Origin: JAABRU01 sp041390465
GTDB taxonomy: Bacteria; Desulfobacterota; Desulfobacteria; Desulfobacterales; Desulfococcaceae
Reading direction: 5' to 3'
DNA: 64,000 nt
NCBI GenBank assembly: GCA_041390465.1
Contig: JAWKPW010000014.1
Span: forward strand, 17,237 to 81,236
Each line of letters starts with the position of its first letter. Positions within the stretch are counted from its first letter, which is position 1. Of this stretch, positions 34,555-43,348 are shown piece after piece. The notes under the pieces were generated by a model, which had not been told where the DNA came from, did not search any database, and worked only from the letters and a program-made list of their open reading frames with translations. The translations under genes and the position numbers were made by a program.

Positions 34555-35826
34555 ATGCCGAAATCCATTAAATTCAATATGATTCTGGATGGCAGGCCGG
34601 TAAGGGATTTGGACGGCCTGAAAGAGAATTTCAATATAGATGATCTGCTGGAACACTACAAAAGCGGTCTGCTGCTGCGCTGGCTGAAGGTGCGGCATTT
34701 TGATAAACTTGCGGGAAAAATTTCAGCAATTCAGGCAGAAGATGATTTGGAAATTGCCAACTCTCTGGTATCCTGCTTTGAAATGGATTTGAATGATCAG
34801 GAAATCCGGGCAGCGGTTTATCCCGTTGTTTTCCGAAAAGAAAAGCAGGAAAAACTGAAGCAGTTTGAGGAAAACAGTTTCAGAGAAAAAGAAGTGGTTG
34901 CAAAATACCATGAAAATTATGTTTATATTCTCAATCAGTTGAAGTTGAAAGAGAACAAAGGAAATTATGCTTTCATCAAAACAAAACTGAATGAGATATA
35001 TGAGGATTATTTGGGATTGTCCTCTGTCTGGATTTTGAAAATTATTTTCTTGACATAGAAAACAGGTCTTTTGATTCCGATTACAGTTGGCAAATGAGAA
35101 TTTAAGATGGATACTTTTTGATCATCCTGAAATTAAAGGGATTATAGAGAATTTTCTTTCAGAAAATCTTTTTAAAAATATTTTGCCAAGTGCGATAGAA
35201 AAACAAATATTGATACAAAAGAGACAACTGACAAAATCAAAAAATGAAATAGCTAAATTAGTCAACGAGTATAAAAAAAGTTAATTCGCTATCCAATATA
35301 AATTTATATCATTTTTCCAATCATACCAAACAAAAAATTTCTTGACTTAAAGGGAAGTGGTACGATTGTTGCTATTGATGCTAACCATATATTGTGGAGG
35401 GAATGGATATCATTGGCTGTTGCAACTACACAAGGCCCACTATATTATAGGGGAAAAATTGAGACTTGTTCTCCAATAGATTTATGTTACACAATAATAG
35501 AAGAAATAGAAAAATCAATTATTCAATCCCGAATTCCGTCAAAAACAGGCAATATTTCTTTTTCAGCCAAAATTTCTTTGATAGAAAATGATATAACTCC
35601 CTATCTCAAAATCTTTTCCGGAGAGACCGATTCCTACTGGAAAGATATTGAACCCAAAGGAAAAATATCTGATTCCGCATGAACCTCGGCAATTTTGTCC
35701 GCAATGCAGGCAAAAGCGGTGAGGAAATTTCCGCAGACAACAGCAAATGACACTTTCCCCATTCTGGACGGCATTGATTACAAAAGCAACAACGCTGACC
35801 ATGTGCTGCCTATATGGAGATGGTAA
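34555..35826 (+). pseudogene. Hypothetical gene broken by several frameshifts and a stop
   Basis: An intact frame of 167 residues (KSIKFNMILDGRPVRDLDGL onward) is followed by pieces in changing frames. These are DFENYFLDIENRSFDSDYS (about 35035), NENLRWILFDHPEIKGIIEN (35087-35284), NHTKQKIS, and GTIVAIDANHILWREWISLA (about 35365-35682). A TGA then interrupts before TSAILSAMQAKAVRKFPQ and a final stop at 35824. Joined, they give about 420 residues. The last codons overlap the AAA ATPase gene, so the intact gene was probably its operon partner. Family not recognised. Confidence 0.6.
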
Positions 35827-35831
35827 CCGTG

Positions 35832-37331
35832 ATGAAACCTCTTGACCGTCTTGCTTCCTATATTGAGGCACTTCGCCCTGTTATTTACATTCATCACTTT
35901 GATTTTGCCGTTGTGGATCAGCTTATTGCCGAAGCTGCCGGAAATGCGAAAATATATGAATTCAATCACGGCAGCGGATATGTGAATTTTCACAGCAAAT
36001 GCAAAGAACAGCCTTACAGCCTGCCGGAGTTTCTGGATCTGTTTGATGACAATGATCGGCAGCACTGCTTTCTGGTGTTAAAGGACATTCACCATGATCT
36101 GGATCTGACCAATATTGCGGCAAAAATCAAATCCATCGCCCTGCGTACCATTGACAGGGAAGAGTATGATGTTACTGTATTTATCGTTTGCACAAAACTG
36201 AATATCCCGCGGGAACTGGAAAAGCTCATTACGATTTTTGATATTCCCTTTCCGGAATCGGAAGATATTCTTCATATTATAGACGAATATGCAAAAAATC
36301 TTGAAATCCGAATCTCTGATGATGTAAAATATGATCTGGCGGCTTCTTTCAAAGGACTCAGCCGGTTTGAAATCCGGCAGATTCTCAATCTGGCTTATCA
36401 GCAGAGCGGAACCGTTGACCGGGACGATGCGGAACTGATTCTGCGGGAAAAAGAGCAGATTATCAAAAAATCCGGAATGCTGGAGATTGTCCGCTTTACG
36501 GAAACCACAGACGACATCGGCGGTCTGGAAAATCTCAAGCAGTATCTGGAAAACAAAGCCCGTATTTTCAAACATCTGGGCAGGGCCAGAAGATTCGGCG
36601 TTGATCCGCCCAAAGGCATTCTGATTGCAGGAATGCCCGGATGCGGCAAAAGTCTGACATCCAAAGCCACCGCGCAGCTTTTCAATGTGCCTCTGCTCCG
36701 TCTGGATGTGGGCAAACTGCTGGGCAAATATGTGGGCGAAAGTGAGCAGAATCTCCGGCAGGCCATTCGCACGGCTGAGGCTGTAAGTCCCTGTGTTCTT
36801 TGGATTGATGAACTGGAAAAAGCCTTTGCCGGAATCGGGGGCAAAGACGGCGGAAACAGTGTGACCACCCGGCTGTTCGGTTATTTTCTCACATGGCTGC
36901 AGGAAAAGGAAAGCGCGGTGTATGTGGTGGCAACTTCCAATGACATATCGGTACTGCCCCCGGAATTTATGCGCAAAGGCCGTTTTGACGAGCTTTTTTA
37001 TGCGGATTTCCCCGGCCCGGAAGAACGGTGCAAGATATTTGAAATCCATCTCCGAAAAAGGAAAAAACTGAGCAAAGCAGTCAATACCATCCGGCTGCTG
37101 AAAAAAACCGAAGGATTCAGCGGCGCGGATATTGAGGCTGTGGTCAAAGAAGCCATTGAACGGGCATTCATTGACAATGAAAAAGAGGTGGATACAGACC
37201 TTCTTCTGCAAACCATTGAAAACACCAAATCCCTTTCTGTCACGCTGAAAGACAAGATTGCGGATATGAAAAAGGCGTTGGAAAAGTTTGACATGAAGTC
37301 CGCTTCACGGGAACAGTCTGAAAAACCCTAA
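35832..37331 (+). CDS. AAA family ATPase (Ycf46-like)
   Basis: About 499 residues. An N-terminal half (about 1-215) carries no clear catalytic motif (IYIHHFDFAVVDQLIAEAAG, then HCFLVLKDIHHDL). A complete AAA module follows: GMPGCGKSLTS (Walker A, about 267-277), VLWIDELEKAF (Walker B), VVATSNDISVLPPEFMRKGR (sensor and arginine finger) and GFSGADIEAVVKEAIERAF (lid). Resembles Ycf46-type ATPases. The start is uncertain: the frame opens at 35814, and the ATG at 35832 lies behind a GGAG. It follows, and overlaps in frame context, the broken gene at 34555. Confidence 0.85.
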   Translation: MKPLDRLASYIEALRPVIYIHHFDFAVVDQLIAEAAGNAKIYEFNHGSGYVNFHSKCKEQPYSLPEFLDLFDDNDRQHCFLVLKDIHHDLDLTNIAAKIKSIALRTIDREEYDVTVFIVCTKLNIPRELEKLITIFDIPFPESEDILHIIDEYAKNLEIRISDDVKYDLAASFKGLSRFEIRQILNLAYQQSGTVDRDDAELILREKEQIIKKSGMLEIVRFTETTDDIGGLENLKQYLENKARIFKHLGRARRFGVDPPKGILIAGMPGCGKSLTSKATAQLFNVPLLRLDVGKLLGKYVGESEQNLRQAIRTAEAVSPCVLWIDELEKAFAGIGGKDGGNSVTTRLFGYFLTWLQEKESAVYVVATSNDISVLPPEFMRKGRFDELFYADFPGPEERCKIFEIHLRKRKKLSKAVNTIRLLKKTEGFSGADIEAVVKEAIERAFIDNEKEVDTDLLLQTIENTKSLSVTLKDKIADMKKALEKFDMKSASREQSEKP

Positions 37332-37339
37332 GGGTTTAA

Positions 37340-37410
37340 GTGTAGTAGTAGTAGGGTGTGCATGATTTGATTTTTTGAAAAAAATCAAATCATGCACACC
37401 CTACATTATA
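37340..37410. repeat. Hairpin and half copy of repeat B
   Basis: GTAGGGTGTGCATGATTTGA, then inverted copy TCAAATCATGCACACCCTAC: near-perfect arms around a short A/T loop. A half copy of repeat B (AAACCCTAAGGGTTT, 37323-37337) precedes it, and the long repeat D (37413-37451) follows. Confidence 0.65.
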
Positions 37411-37412
37411 GA

Positions 37413-37451
37413 CAGAATTTAATGCTCAGTTATTTTTCAGATTTCACATAA
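37413..37451. repeat. Long copy of dispersed repeat D
   Basis: CAGAATTTAATGCTCAGTTA, then TTTTTCAGATTTCACATAA. Nearly identical to 32738-32776 and again directly upstream of a gene. Confidence 0.75.
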
Positions 37452-37474
37452 AATACCACAAAGGAGAATTGCAC

Positions 37475-38255
37475 ATGAGTTTTGAAACTGTTTTGACAGA
37501 AAAGAGAGAAAACATTGCCTTTATTATCCTCAACCGGCCGGAGCAGTTCAACACCTTCAGCTCCCAGATGGCAAAGGAGCTGAATGCCGCTCTGCTGGAA
37601 GCCGAGGCGGATGAGGAAGTGCGGGTTGTGATTGTCAAAGGAGCGGGAAAAGTTTTTTCCACCGGCATTGACATATCTGAATTTCCCGGAAAAACACCGG
37701 CACAGTACCATGAATGGATTTCCGGCATGGACAAAATGCACTTTACCATTGCGTCCATGGGCAAACCTGTGATTGCCATGGTTCACAAGTTCGCAGTGGC
37801 AAATGGAGCCGGACTTATGCTGGCTGCGGATTTTGCCTTTGCCGCAGAAGGAACCCAGATCGGCACGACCGCCATCAATGTGGGACTGCTCTGCACTGGC
37901 CCGATTATCCCGATAACTTACGGAGTGGGGAAAAAGAAATCATTGGAAATGCTGCTCAGCGGTGATATGATTGACGCTGCAGAGGCGGAAAAACTGGGGC
38001 TGATCAACAAAGTGGTTCCTTTGGACAGACTCGAAGAGGAAACCATTGCCTTTGCCCGGAGAACTACTTGCAGGAAAAAGCCCGCTGGCTCTGCGCATGG
38101 GCAAGGAATTCTATTACAAAATGCTGGATATGCCTTTTGCCCAGAGATTTGCCTACAACAGCGAGGTTTTTTCCCGGCTCTGCACCAGTGCGGATGCGCA
38201 GGAGGGGGTGAGTGCATTTCTGGAAAAACGCAAACCCGTGTGGCAGGGAAAGTAG
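37475..38255 (+). CDS. Enoyl-CoA hydratase/isomerase family protein, one frameshift
   Basis: About 260 residues once repaired. Crotonase fold: NRPEQFNTFSSQMAKELNAA, STGIDISEF (oxyanion region), AVANGAGLMLAADFAFAAEG and INVGLLCTGP. At about 38058 (TTTGCCCGG) the frame changes. The next frame continues ELLAGKSPLALRMGKEFYYK, then FSRLCTSADAQEGVSAFLEK and the normal stop at 38253-38255. One extra base explains this. AAGGAG eight bases before the ATG at 37475 fixes the start. May be a real pseudogene or a sequence error. It stands alone after the repeat cluster. Confidence 0.8.
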
Positions 38256-38292
38256 TGTTTTGCCAATTTTGATTTTGTACTCTGAAGCACAG

Positions 38293-38328
38293 AAAAAAAA
38301 CCGGATTTTTTCGAAAAATCCGGTTTTT
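38293..38328 (+). terminator. Terminator-like hairpin (family C)
   Basis: AAAAAACCGGATTTTTTCGA, then AAAATCCGGTTTTT, 38 bases past the enoyl-CoA hydratase stop. A strong stem with a T-run. Confidence 0.75.
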
Positions 38329-38461
38329 GTAAAACACAGACTCAAAGCTGACAGAGCAGCATGGATTTATGAACAATTTCCTGCTTTGTCAGCAGCAGTT
38401 TTTATCAACCATGAACAGTCCCGCTGTTTATTGCGGGAACAAACAGAAAAAGGAGAAAAAC

Positions 38462-39028
38462 ATGGCTGAAATCAAAGCAAAAGTGGTTTTGAAGCAGAAA
38501 GGCGAGGAGGCATTTGTTCCGGTAAAGCAGCTTATGGTGCAGTTGAAATGGACCAAAGGCGTGGATCTGGATCTCATGGCCTTTTACAAAGCCAAAGACG
38601 GACGCACCGGAGGCGTTTTTTCCGATCAGTATCCGGGCGGAAACAGAGGGGACCTCAATGCGTTTCCCTTTATCCAACTGGATCAGGATGCAGGCGTAGG
38701 CGGAACCGCTGGCGCAAATGAGGAAACCATACGGATTACCAAACTCGATGACATAGCCGAGATTTATATCTGTGCGCTCAATTACACAGATGCGGCTGCG
38801 GGAAAATCGGTTTCCTTTGCTGATTATGACGGTCATGTCATGCTGATGGATGATACAGGCCAGTCTTTTGGCGTGCCTTTGGATTCCGCGGAAAAAGGCC
38901 ATGTGGCTGTGATTGCCAAACTGGACAGTTCCAGTCCCATTGGAGCCAAACTGATTAACCAGAACAGGGTGCTGTCTCTGTCGGATTTCTTTGCAGAAGT
39001 TCCCGGAGCCAGCCTGCTCAGCGGCTGA
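38462..39028 (+). CDS. TerD-family (tellurium resistance type) protein
   Basis: 188 residues. The TerD fold is recognised from LKWTKGVDLDLMAFYKAKDG, the Ca2+-binding-type GGNRGDLNAFPFIQLDQDAG, and IAEIYICALNYTDAA, then SFGVPLDSAEKGHVAVIAKL. TerD proteins belong to stress and tellurite responses; the precise role is unknown. AAGGAG before the ATG at 38462 fixes the start. A single gene here, with no other ter gene nearby. A hairpin follows at about 39056-39083. Confidence 0.85.
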   Translation: MAEIKAKVVLKQKGEEAFVPVKQLMVQLKWTKGVDLDLMAFYKAKDGRTGGVFSDQYPGGNRGDLNAFPFIQLDQDAGVGGTAGANEETIRITKLDDIAEIYICALNYTDAAAGKSVSFADYDGHVMLMDDTGQSFGVPLDSAEKGHVAVIAKLDSSSPIGAKLINQNRVLSLSDFFAEVPGASLLSG

Positions 39029-39055
39029 TCGCTTTTAATTTTATTGCATAACACA

Positions 39056-39083
39056 GAAGAGATGCCTCTGCATCTCTTCTGTG
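39056..39083 (+). terminator. Hairpin after TerD-like gene
   Basis: AGAAGAGATGC and GCATCTCTTCT are exact complements around CTCT. A short downstream T-run (GTGTTTCC) is weak. Confidence 0.6.
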
Positions 39084-39140
39084 TTTCCGTCCGTATTCAG
39101 CAAATTGCAGTTCCGTATTCTTTCATTGAAGGGGGGCGGG

Positions 39141-39647
39141 ATGACACACTGCATACTTTTGAATCATGATTATTCTTTTCTCAATGTGGTAAACTGGAAA
39201 AGAGCCCTGTGCCTTGTGGCAAAGGGAAAGGTTCAGGTTCTCATGTATTCTGACACCACAGTGAAAACAGGGGAGGGGCTTTCTGTCAGAATCCCCACAG
39301 TCATGAAACTGATCAAACTGATCCGAACCCTTTACAGGGCCAGAGTTCCATTCAGCAAGAAAAATATTTTAATCCGTGACGGATTCCAGTGTGTTTACTG
39401 CGGATGCCATTCCGGAAAACTGACCATTGATCATATCATTCCCAAATCACGCGGGGGCGAGGATACCTTTGAAAACTGTGTCACCTGCTGCGCTGCCTGC
39501 AATCATCACAAAGCCAGTCGCACGCCCAGAGAAGCAGGAATGGTGCTGAAAATCAGACCTGCACAGCCCACGATTTCCGAATTTTTCCGCCTCAAGGCCA
39601 TGAAGCTGGGAATTTATGATTTGCTGAAGGACTTGGGGATTTACTGA
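39141..39647 (+). CDS. HNH endonuclease family protein
   Basis: 168 residues. The N-terminal part (LLNHDYSFLNVVNWKRALCL, then KGKVQVL) and the HNH part (CVYCGCHSGKLTIDHIIPKS, then GGEDTFENCVTCCAACNHHK) match the common chromosomal HNH family, with two CxxC pairs holding a zinc and the DHI catalytic histidine. GGGGGGCGGG lies before the ATG at 39141; the frame extends to 39081 without a ribosome site. The cellular role of this family is not established. Confidence 0.85.
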   Translation: MTHCILLNHDYSFLNVVNWKRALCLVAKGKVQVLMYSDTTVKTGEGLSVRIPTVMKLIKLIRTLYRARVPFSKKNILIRDGFQCVYCGCHSGKLTIDHIIPKSRGGEDTFENCVTCCAACNHHKASRTPREAGMVLKIRPAQPTISEFFRLKAMKLGIYDLLKDLGIY

Positions 39648-39712
39648 GTTTTTTTATGGAAAATCCGGGGACTGTGATGCCGCCTTCCGCCTGGATTCCC
39701 ATATTTTCCAAG

Positions 39713-40522
39713 TCAGTGCGCAGCCAACGGTGAAACTGTTTTTTCTTTTGCCAAAGGACTGTCCTCATATACGGCTCCGCTGATATTGTCCCACCGGGAA
39801 TAAAATCCCAGAGACAGGGACGGGGCAAGTTTTTTGTTCATCCATCCGGACAGGGAAAACCCTGCATATCCGCTGTCTGATTCATAAAAATGCCGATCCG
39901 GACGCGCATATTTGGAGTCAACATCATAAAAATACGCGTTCAAATCCTTGTCCGCAAAATCCGCAGAAATTTTTCCCCCAAAAGCAATCCCCTGATTTTT
40001 CAAAAGACTTTGGCAGGCATAAGAGAGGCTGATGTCCGCATGAAGTCCCAGATACGAAAGATCCAATCCGCTGTCAAATGCAATGGAAGAGGCCGCACGC
40101 AGGGCAATCTGTGCAAACAGCGCATCACTTTGAGGCAGAAAATCCCCAGTGATATGCCATTTCAGGCCTGGCCCGATCTCAAACATGGCATCCAGATCCG
40201 GCATTCCCTGTCTCGCGTCATTGTCGCCGTCCACAGGCGGATTGCCGGAAAGGGAAATGCTGGATTCAAAGGATTTGCTTTTGAAAAATATGCCTTTCAG
40301 CCCTTCCCTGTCAGCCTGCAGGATTTCTCCCCGGTAAATCACATAAGGCAATGGCAGCACATACCAGTTGTATTCATCCGAACCCCGGTAATGGGGAATC
40401 CGGGCCGCACCGCTGAAAAGTCCGATTTCCCACAGAGGCTTTGGCTCTTCAGCCGACTGCGCGGGGCAGGCACAGACCAGTGACAGACAAAGGGACAGAA
40501 TTGCAATAATTTGTTTTTTCAT
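39713..40522 (-). CDS. MipA/OmpV family outer-membrane protein
   Basis: 269 residues. A signal sequence (KKQIIAILSLCLSLVCACPA, cleaved near QSAEE) is followed by the MipA/OmpV pattern: WEIGLFSGAARIPHYRGSDE, then YVLPLPYVIYRGEILQADRE and a beta-barrel ending. MipA proteins scaffold peptidoglycan enzymes or act as outer-membrane barrels. The IS110 end lies about 22 bases upstream of the start, so the native promoter was probably displaced. No clear ribosome site remains (the upstream bases are ATATTTTT). Confidence 0.85.
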   Translation of the reverse strand: MKKQIIAILSLCLSLVCACPAQSAEEPKPLWEIGLFSGAARIPHYRGSDEYNWYVLPLPYVIYRGEILQADREGLKGIFFKSKSFESSISLSGNPPVDGDNDARQGMPDLDAMFEIGPGLKWHITGDFLPQSDALFAQIALRAASSIAFDSGLDLSYLGLHADISLSYACQSLLKNQGIAFGGKISADFADKDLNAYFYDVDSKYARPDRHFYESDSGYAGFSLSGWMNKKLAPSLSLGFYSRWDNISGAVYEDSPLAKEKTVSPLAAH

Positions 40523-40560
40523 AAAAATATCCAACAGGATGGTAGCGACTGTGTTAAATA

Positions 40561-41496
40561 TCAAGCAGATTCCGGGTTCCATGTCTGTTTTTTTGCAACC
40601 ATACTGTTAAGGAGCACAAGGAGCTTTCTCATACAGGCTGTTACAGCCACCATTTTGATTTTACCGGCAGAAAGGAGACGCTGATAAAATCTGCGGATCA
40701 CCGGGTTGTGACGGATCGCGGCCAGTGTGGGCATATACATCAGACTCCTGATTTCGTGACGGCCCCCGCCGATCATGCGTTTTCCCCGGAACTGTCCGCT
40801 GTCCCTGTTTACAGGGGCCGTGCCGGTCAGGGCTGCGATTTCCTTGCTGTTCATGGTGACGATCTCCGGCAGCCCGGATATCAGGGCGGCGGCCGTGTTT
40901 TCCCCGATGCCGGGAACAGACTGAATCACTTCTGTTTTCTGTTTCAGTTCCGGGGAGGAGGCAATGAGGGAGCGGATCCGCTCCTCAGCAGCGGTGATCT
41001 GTGTTTCAAGGGTGGCGGTCACAGTCCGTATGCTTTGTTCAATGAAGTCATTCCGGATGTGTTCCGTGCGGTTTTTTTCCGCTGTGCGCATGTCCGTGAT
41101 CTGACGTTTCCGGACAATCAGTTCCCTGATTTCGGAAGAAACGGCATTCTGCGCATTTCTGACAGGCGGTTCCATCAGGGCAGCAAAACGGGCAATGATC
41201 CGGGCATCAATTCTGTCGGTTTTGGCGGTCTGCCCGGCGGCTTTGGCAAAATCACGGATGCGTTTCGGATTGACAACGACAACCGGAAGTCCGGCAGCAT
41301 AAAGTTCTTCCGCCAGAGGAAATTCATAACCGCCGGTGGCCTCCATGACAATCAGTTCCGGCCGGGCATCACGGAACATCATCACAGTTTTCTGTATGTT
41401 TTCAGGAGTGTAATCAATATGATGATCAGAACTGTCATACAGAAAATGAACATCAAAGGTCTTTTTGGAAATGTCAATACCTGTACAGTTTTGCAT
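40561..41496 (-). CDS. IS110-family DEDD transposase
   Basis: 311 residues, apparently intact. N-terminal RuvC-like domain: GIDISKKTFDVHF (first Asp), ELIVMEATGGYEF (Glu) and AKTDRIDARIIARFA (last Asp pair). A central coiled coil leads to the C-terminal transposase_20 domain, VIQSVPGIGENTAAALISGL, then GRHEIRSLMYM with the candidate catalytic serine. It probably catalyses recombination guided by the element's noncoding RNA, as shown for IS110 relatives. Confidence 0.95.
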   Translation of the reverse strand: MQNCTGIDISKKTFDVHFLYDSSDHHIDYTPENIQKTVMMFRDARPELIVMEATGGYEFPLAEELYAAGLPVVVVNPKRIRDFAKAAGQTAKTDRIDARIIARFAALMEPPVRNAQNAVSSEIRELIVRKRQITDMRTAEKNRTEHIRNDFIEQSIRTVTATLETQITAAEERIRSLIASSPELKQKTEVIQSVPGIGENTAAALISGLPEIVTMNSKEIAALTGTAPVNRDSGQFRGKRMIGGGRHEIRSLMYMPTLAAIRHNPVIRRFYQRLLSAGKIKMVAVTACMRKLLVLLNSMVAKKQTWNPESA

Positions 41497-41660
41497 AGTA
41501 AAAAACCCTTCCTTGTATGCGGGGTCATTTCATGCCCTATGCGACTGTCCGGGTTGAAGGATGCAGCTGGGATCAGGCTACTTACGGGTTCGGAACCCGG
41601 GGTCGGAACGATCTCACCGCCGCCGTGTTCCGTCCGGCGGCCGGACGGAACACAATGGTA
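41497..41660 (-). ncRNA. Candidate IS110 bridge RNA region
   Basis: About 165 bp between the transposase start and the element end, where IS110-group elements encode their bridge (seek) RNA. Several stems are seen: GTGTTCCGTCCGGC and GCCGGACGGAACAC (41632-41660, exact), and CGGGTTC and GAACCCG (about 41585-41601). Existence of the RNA and its loops is inferred from the family; guide sequences were not resolved. Confidence 0.45.
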
Positions 41661-41689
41661 CAGACTTTCTTAAACCCTATACACCGGTG

Positions 41690-41849
41690 CATGGGACGGG
41701 TCAACTCAACTCCAACATACAAGGTTGGGGTGAGACACGAACCCCAACGAAATCATAAACATAAAGTTGAGGTTCGCTTCGTTCAACCGATCTGTATCTT
41801 GCATAAAAATGTTGGGGTTCACTCTGTTCACCCCAACCTACATTTATTA
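41690..41849. repeat. Dispersed GTTGGGGT inverted repeats
   Basis: Several copies of a GTTGGGGTT(C/A)-type motif and its complement (AACCCCAAC), the outermost forming inverted arms TACAAGGTTGGGGTGA and TTCACCCCAACCTACA. No gene. Lies between the IS110 element and the thiolase 3' end. Confidence 0.5.
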
Positions 41850-43034
41850 TTATTCACACAGTTCAAACAGAGCAGCAGCGCCCATGCCGCCGCCGATGCA
41901 CATGGATTCCACGCCGTATTTGGCTCCGCGTTCCTGCATGCGGTGGACCAACTGCGCGCAGAGTTTTGCGCCTGTGCATCCCAGCGGATGACCCAATGCA
42001 ATCGCGCCGCCGTAAACATTGACTCTGTCCATGTATTTGTCAATGCCAAGTTCCCGCAGACAGTACAAGGCCTGGGATGCAAACGCCTCATTGACTTCCC
42101 ATACCCCAATGTCATCCACCTTCAGCCCGGCCAGATTCAGCAGTTTGGGAATTGCATAACGGGGGCCCACGCCCATTTCATCCGCACGGCATCCCACTGT
42201 GGTGTAGCATTTGACTTTGGCAATGGGTTTCACGCCCAGTTCTTTGACCATTTTCTCGCTCATCAGCACGGTTGCAGCCGCGCCGTCTGTGGTCTGTGAG
42301 GAATTGCCTGCGGTAACTGAGCCGGTAAAGGAGAAAACCGGGCGCAGTTTGGCAAGCCCTTCTTTGGTGGTTTCCGCGCGCACACCGTCATCAAAATCCT
42401 GCAGAAAGATTTCTTTCTTAAAGGTTCCGTCTGCCTGCTGCACAAATTTCACTGCCGGCGTGGGAACGATTTCCGTGAAAAGTTTTTCCTTCTGTGCCTT
42501 TGCTGCCTTCATCTGGGAATTGTACGCGAATTCATCCTGCTGTTCACGGGTGATGTTGTAGCGTTTTGCCACATTCTCGGCAGTGATGCCCATAGAAACG
42601 TAAGCATCCGGATGATCTTTGGAAAAATCCGAATCCGGGCGGGGCATGTTGCCGCCCATGGGCACGAAAGTCATGGATTCCACACCGCCGCCAATGGCAA
42701 TTTCGGACCATCCGCACATAATGCGCATGGCAGAAAGGGCAATGGCTTCCAGCCCCGAGGCGCAGAAACGGTTGACAGTCGCGCCGCTGACTTCATCCGG
42801 AAGCCCCGCGATCTGCACAGCAACACGGCCAATGTTAAGTCCCTGCTCTGCTTCGGGAAATGCGCACCCGATCATGACATCATCAATCTTTTTCATGTCC
42901 AGTCCCGGTACTTTTCCAATCGCGGACTTGAGAATAAAGGACAGCAGTTCTTCGGGACGGGTATCTTTGAACGCACCTTTGGCTCTGCGGCAGCCCGGGG
43001 TTCTGACGGATGAAACAATATATGCATCTCTCAT
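41850..43034 (-). CDS. fadA: Thiolase (acetyl-CoA C-acyltransferase)
   Basis: 394 residues. Cleaves 3-ketoacyl-CoA in beta-oxidation. Active-site Cys in VNRFCASGLEAIALSAMRIM, C-terminal GGAIALGHPLGCTGAKLCAQ (His) and CIGGGMGAAALFEL (second Cys). The ATG at 43034 follows GGAGG by eight bases; the frame starts 15 bases earlier without a better site. It is the last gene of the fad cluster, about 310 bases after the hydroxyacyl-CoA dehydrogenase gene, with repeats between. Confidence 0.94.
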   Translation of the reverse strand: MRDAYIVSSVRTPGCRRAKGAFKDTRPEELLSFILKSAIGKVPGLDMKKIDDVMIGCAFPEAEQGLNIGRVAVQIAGLPDEVSGATVNRFCASGLEAIALSAMRIMCGWSEIAIGGGVESMTFVPMGGNMPRPDSDFSKDHPDAYVSMGITAENVAKRYNITREQQDEFAYNSQMKAAKAQKEKLFTEIVPTPAVKFVQQADGTFKKEIFLQDFDDGVRAETTKEGLAKLRPVFSFTGSVTAGNSSQTTDGAAATVLMSEKMVKELGVKPIAKVKCYTTVGCRADEMGVGPRYAIPKLLNLAGLKVDDIGVWEVNEAFASQALYCLRELGIDKYMDRVNVYGGAIALGHPLGCTGAKLCAQLVHRMQERGAKYGVESMCIGGGMGAAALFELCE

Positions 43035-43049
43035 TGAGAATTCCTCCAT

Positions 43050-43348
43050 TTTCAGTAAACAGTTATCAGTGTTCAGTTATCAGTAAACAGTTACCAGTTG
43101 TCAGTTATCAGTTGTTAGACAGACTTAGTGAGTGATAAATGTTCACTGTTTACTGTTCACTGATAACTGAAAAGTGCCGGAAGGCAGGTACGGACAGGAG
43201 ACAAGAAGGTTGTTGATAAAAAACCTGCCTCCCGGCACGCGATACAAGATTAATTTCTCAGTAGGGTGGGCACATGTTTTTCCGTGCCCACCTTTCCGCT
43301 GAAATGGTGGGCAACGCTTTGCTTTTGCCCACCCTACGATTTTATACG
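43050..43348. repeat. Intergenic repeat block (ACTGATAAC-type and GTAGGGTGGGCAC)
   Basis: Imperfect runs of CAGTTATCAGT and its complement (43054-43168) form a possible large hairpin with TTCACTGATAACTGAA. At 43262 is the second copy of the GTAGGGTGGGCACATGTTTT repeat, extended to an inverted TGCCCACCCTAC end. No gene. Confidence 0.55.

Larger units (their letters stand above)
40544..41669 (-). mobile_element. IS110-family insertion sequence
   Basis: About 1.13 kb, ends deduced by comparison with the deleted copy at 5364-5632: AGCGACTGTGTTAAA on one side and CACAATGGTACAGACTTTC on the other. It has no long terminal inverted repeats, as expected for IS110. One transposase gene is present, plus about 170 bp of structured noncoding DNA upstream of it. 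Confidence 0.85.

Noticed and set aside
43054..43168. Possible CRISPR array from repeated CAGTTATCAGT units
   Set aside because: Units are too short, spacing is irregular, there are no unique spacers and no cas genes. It is a simple degenerate repeat.
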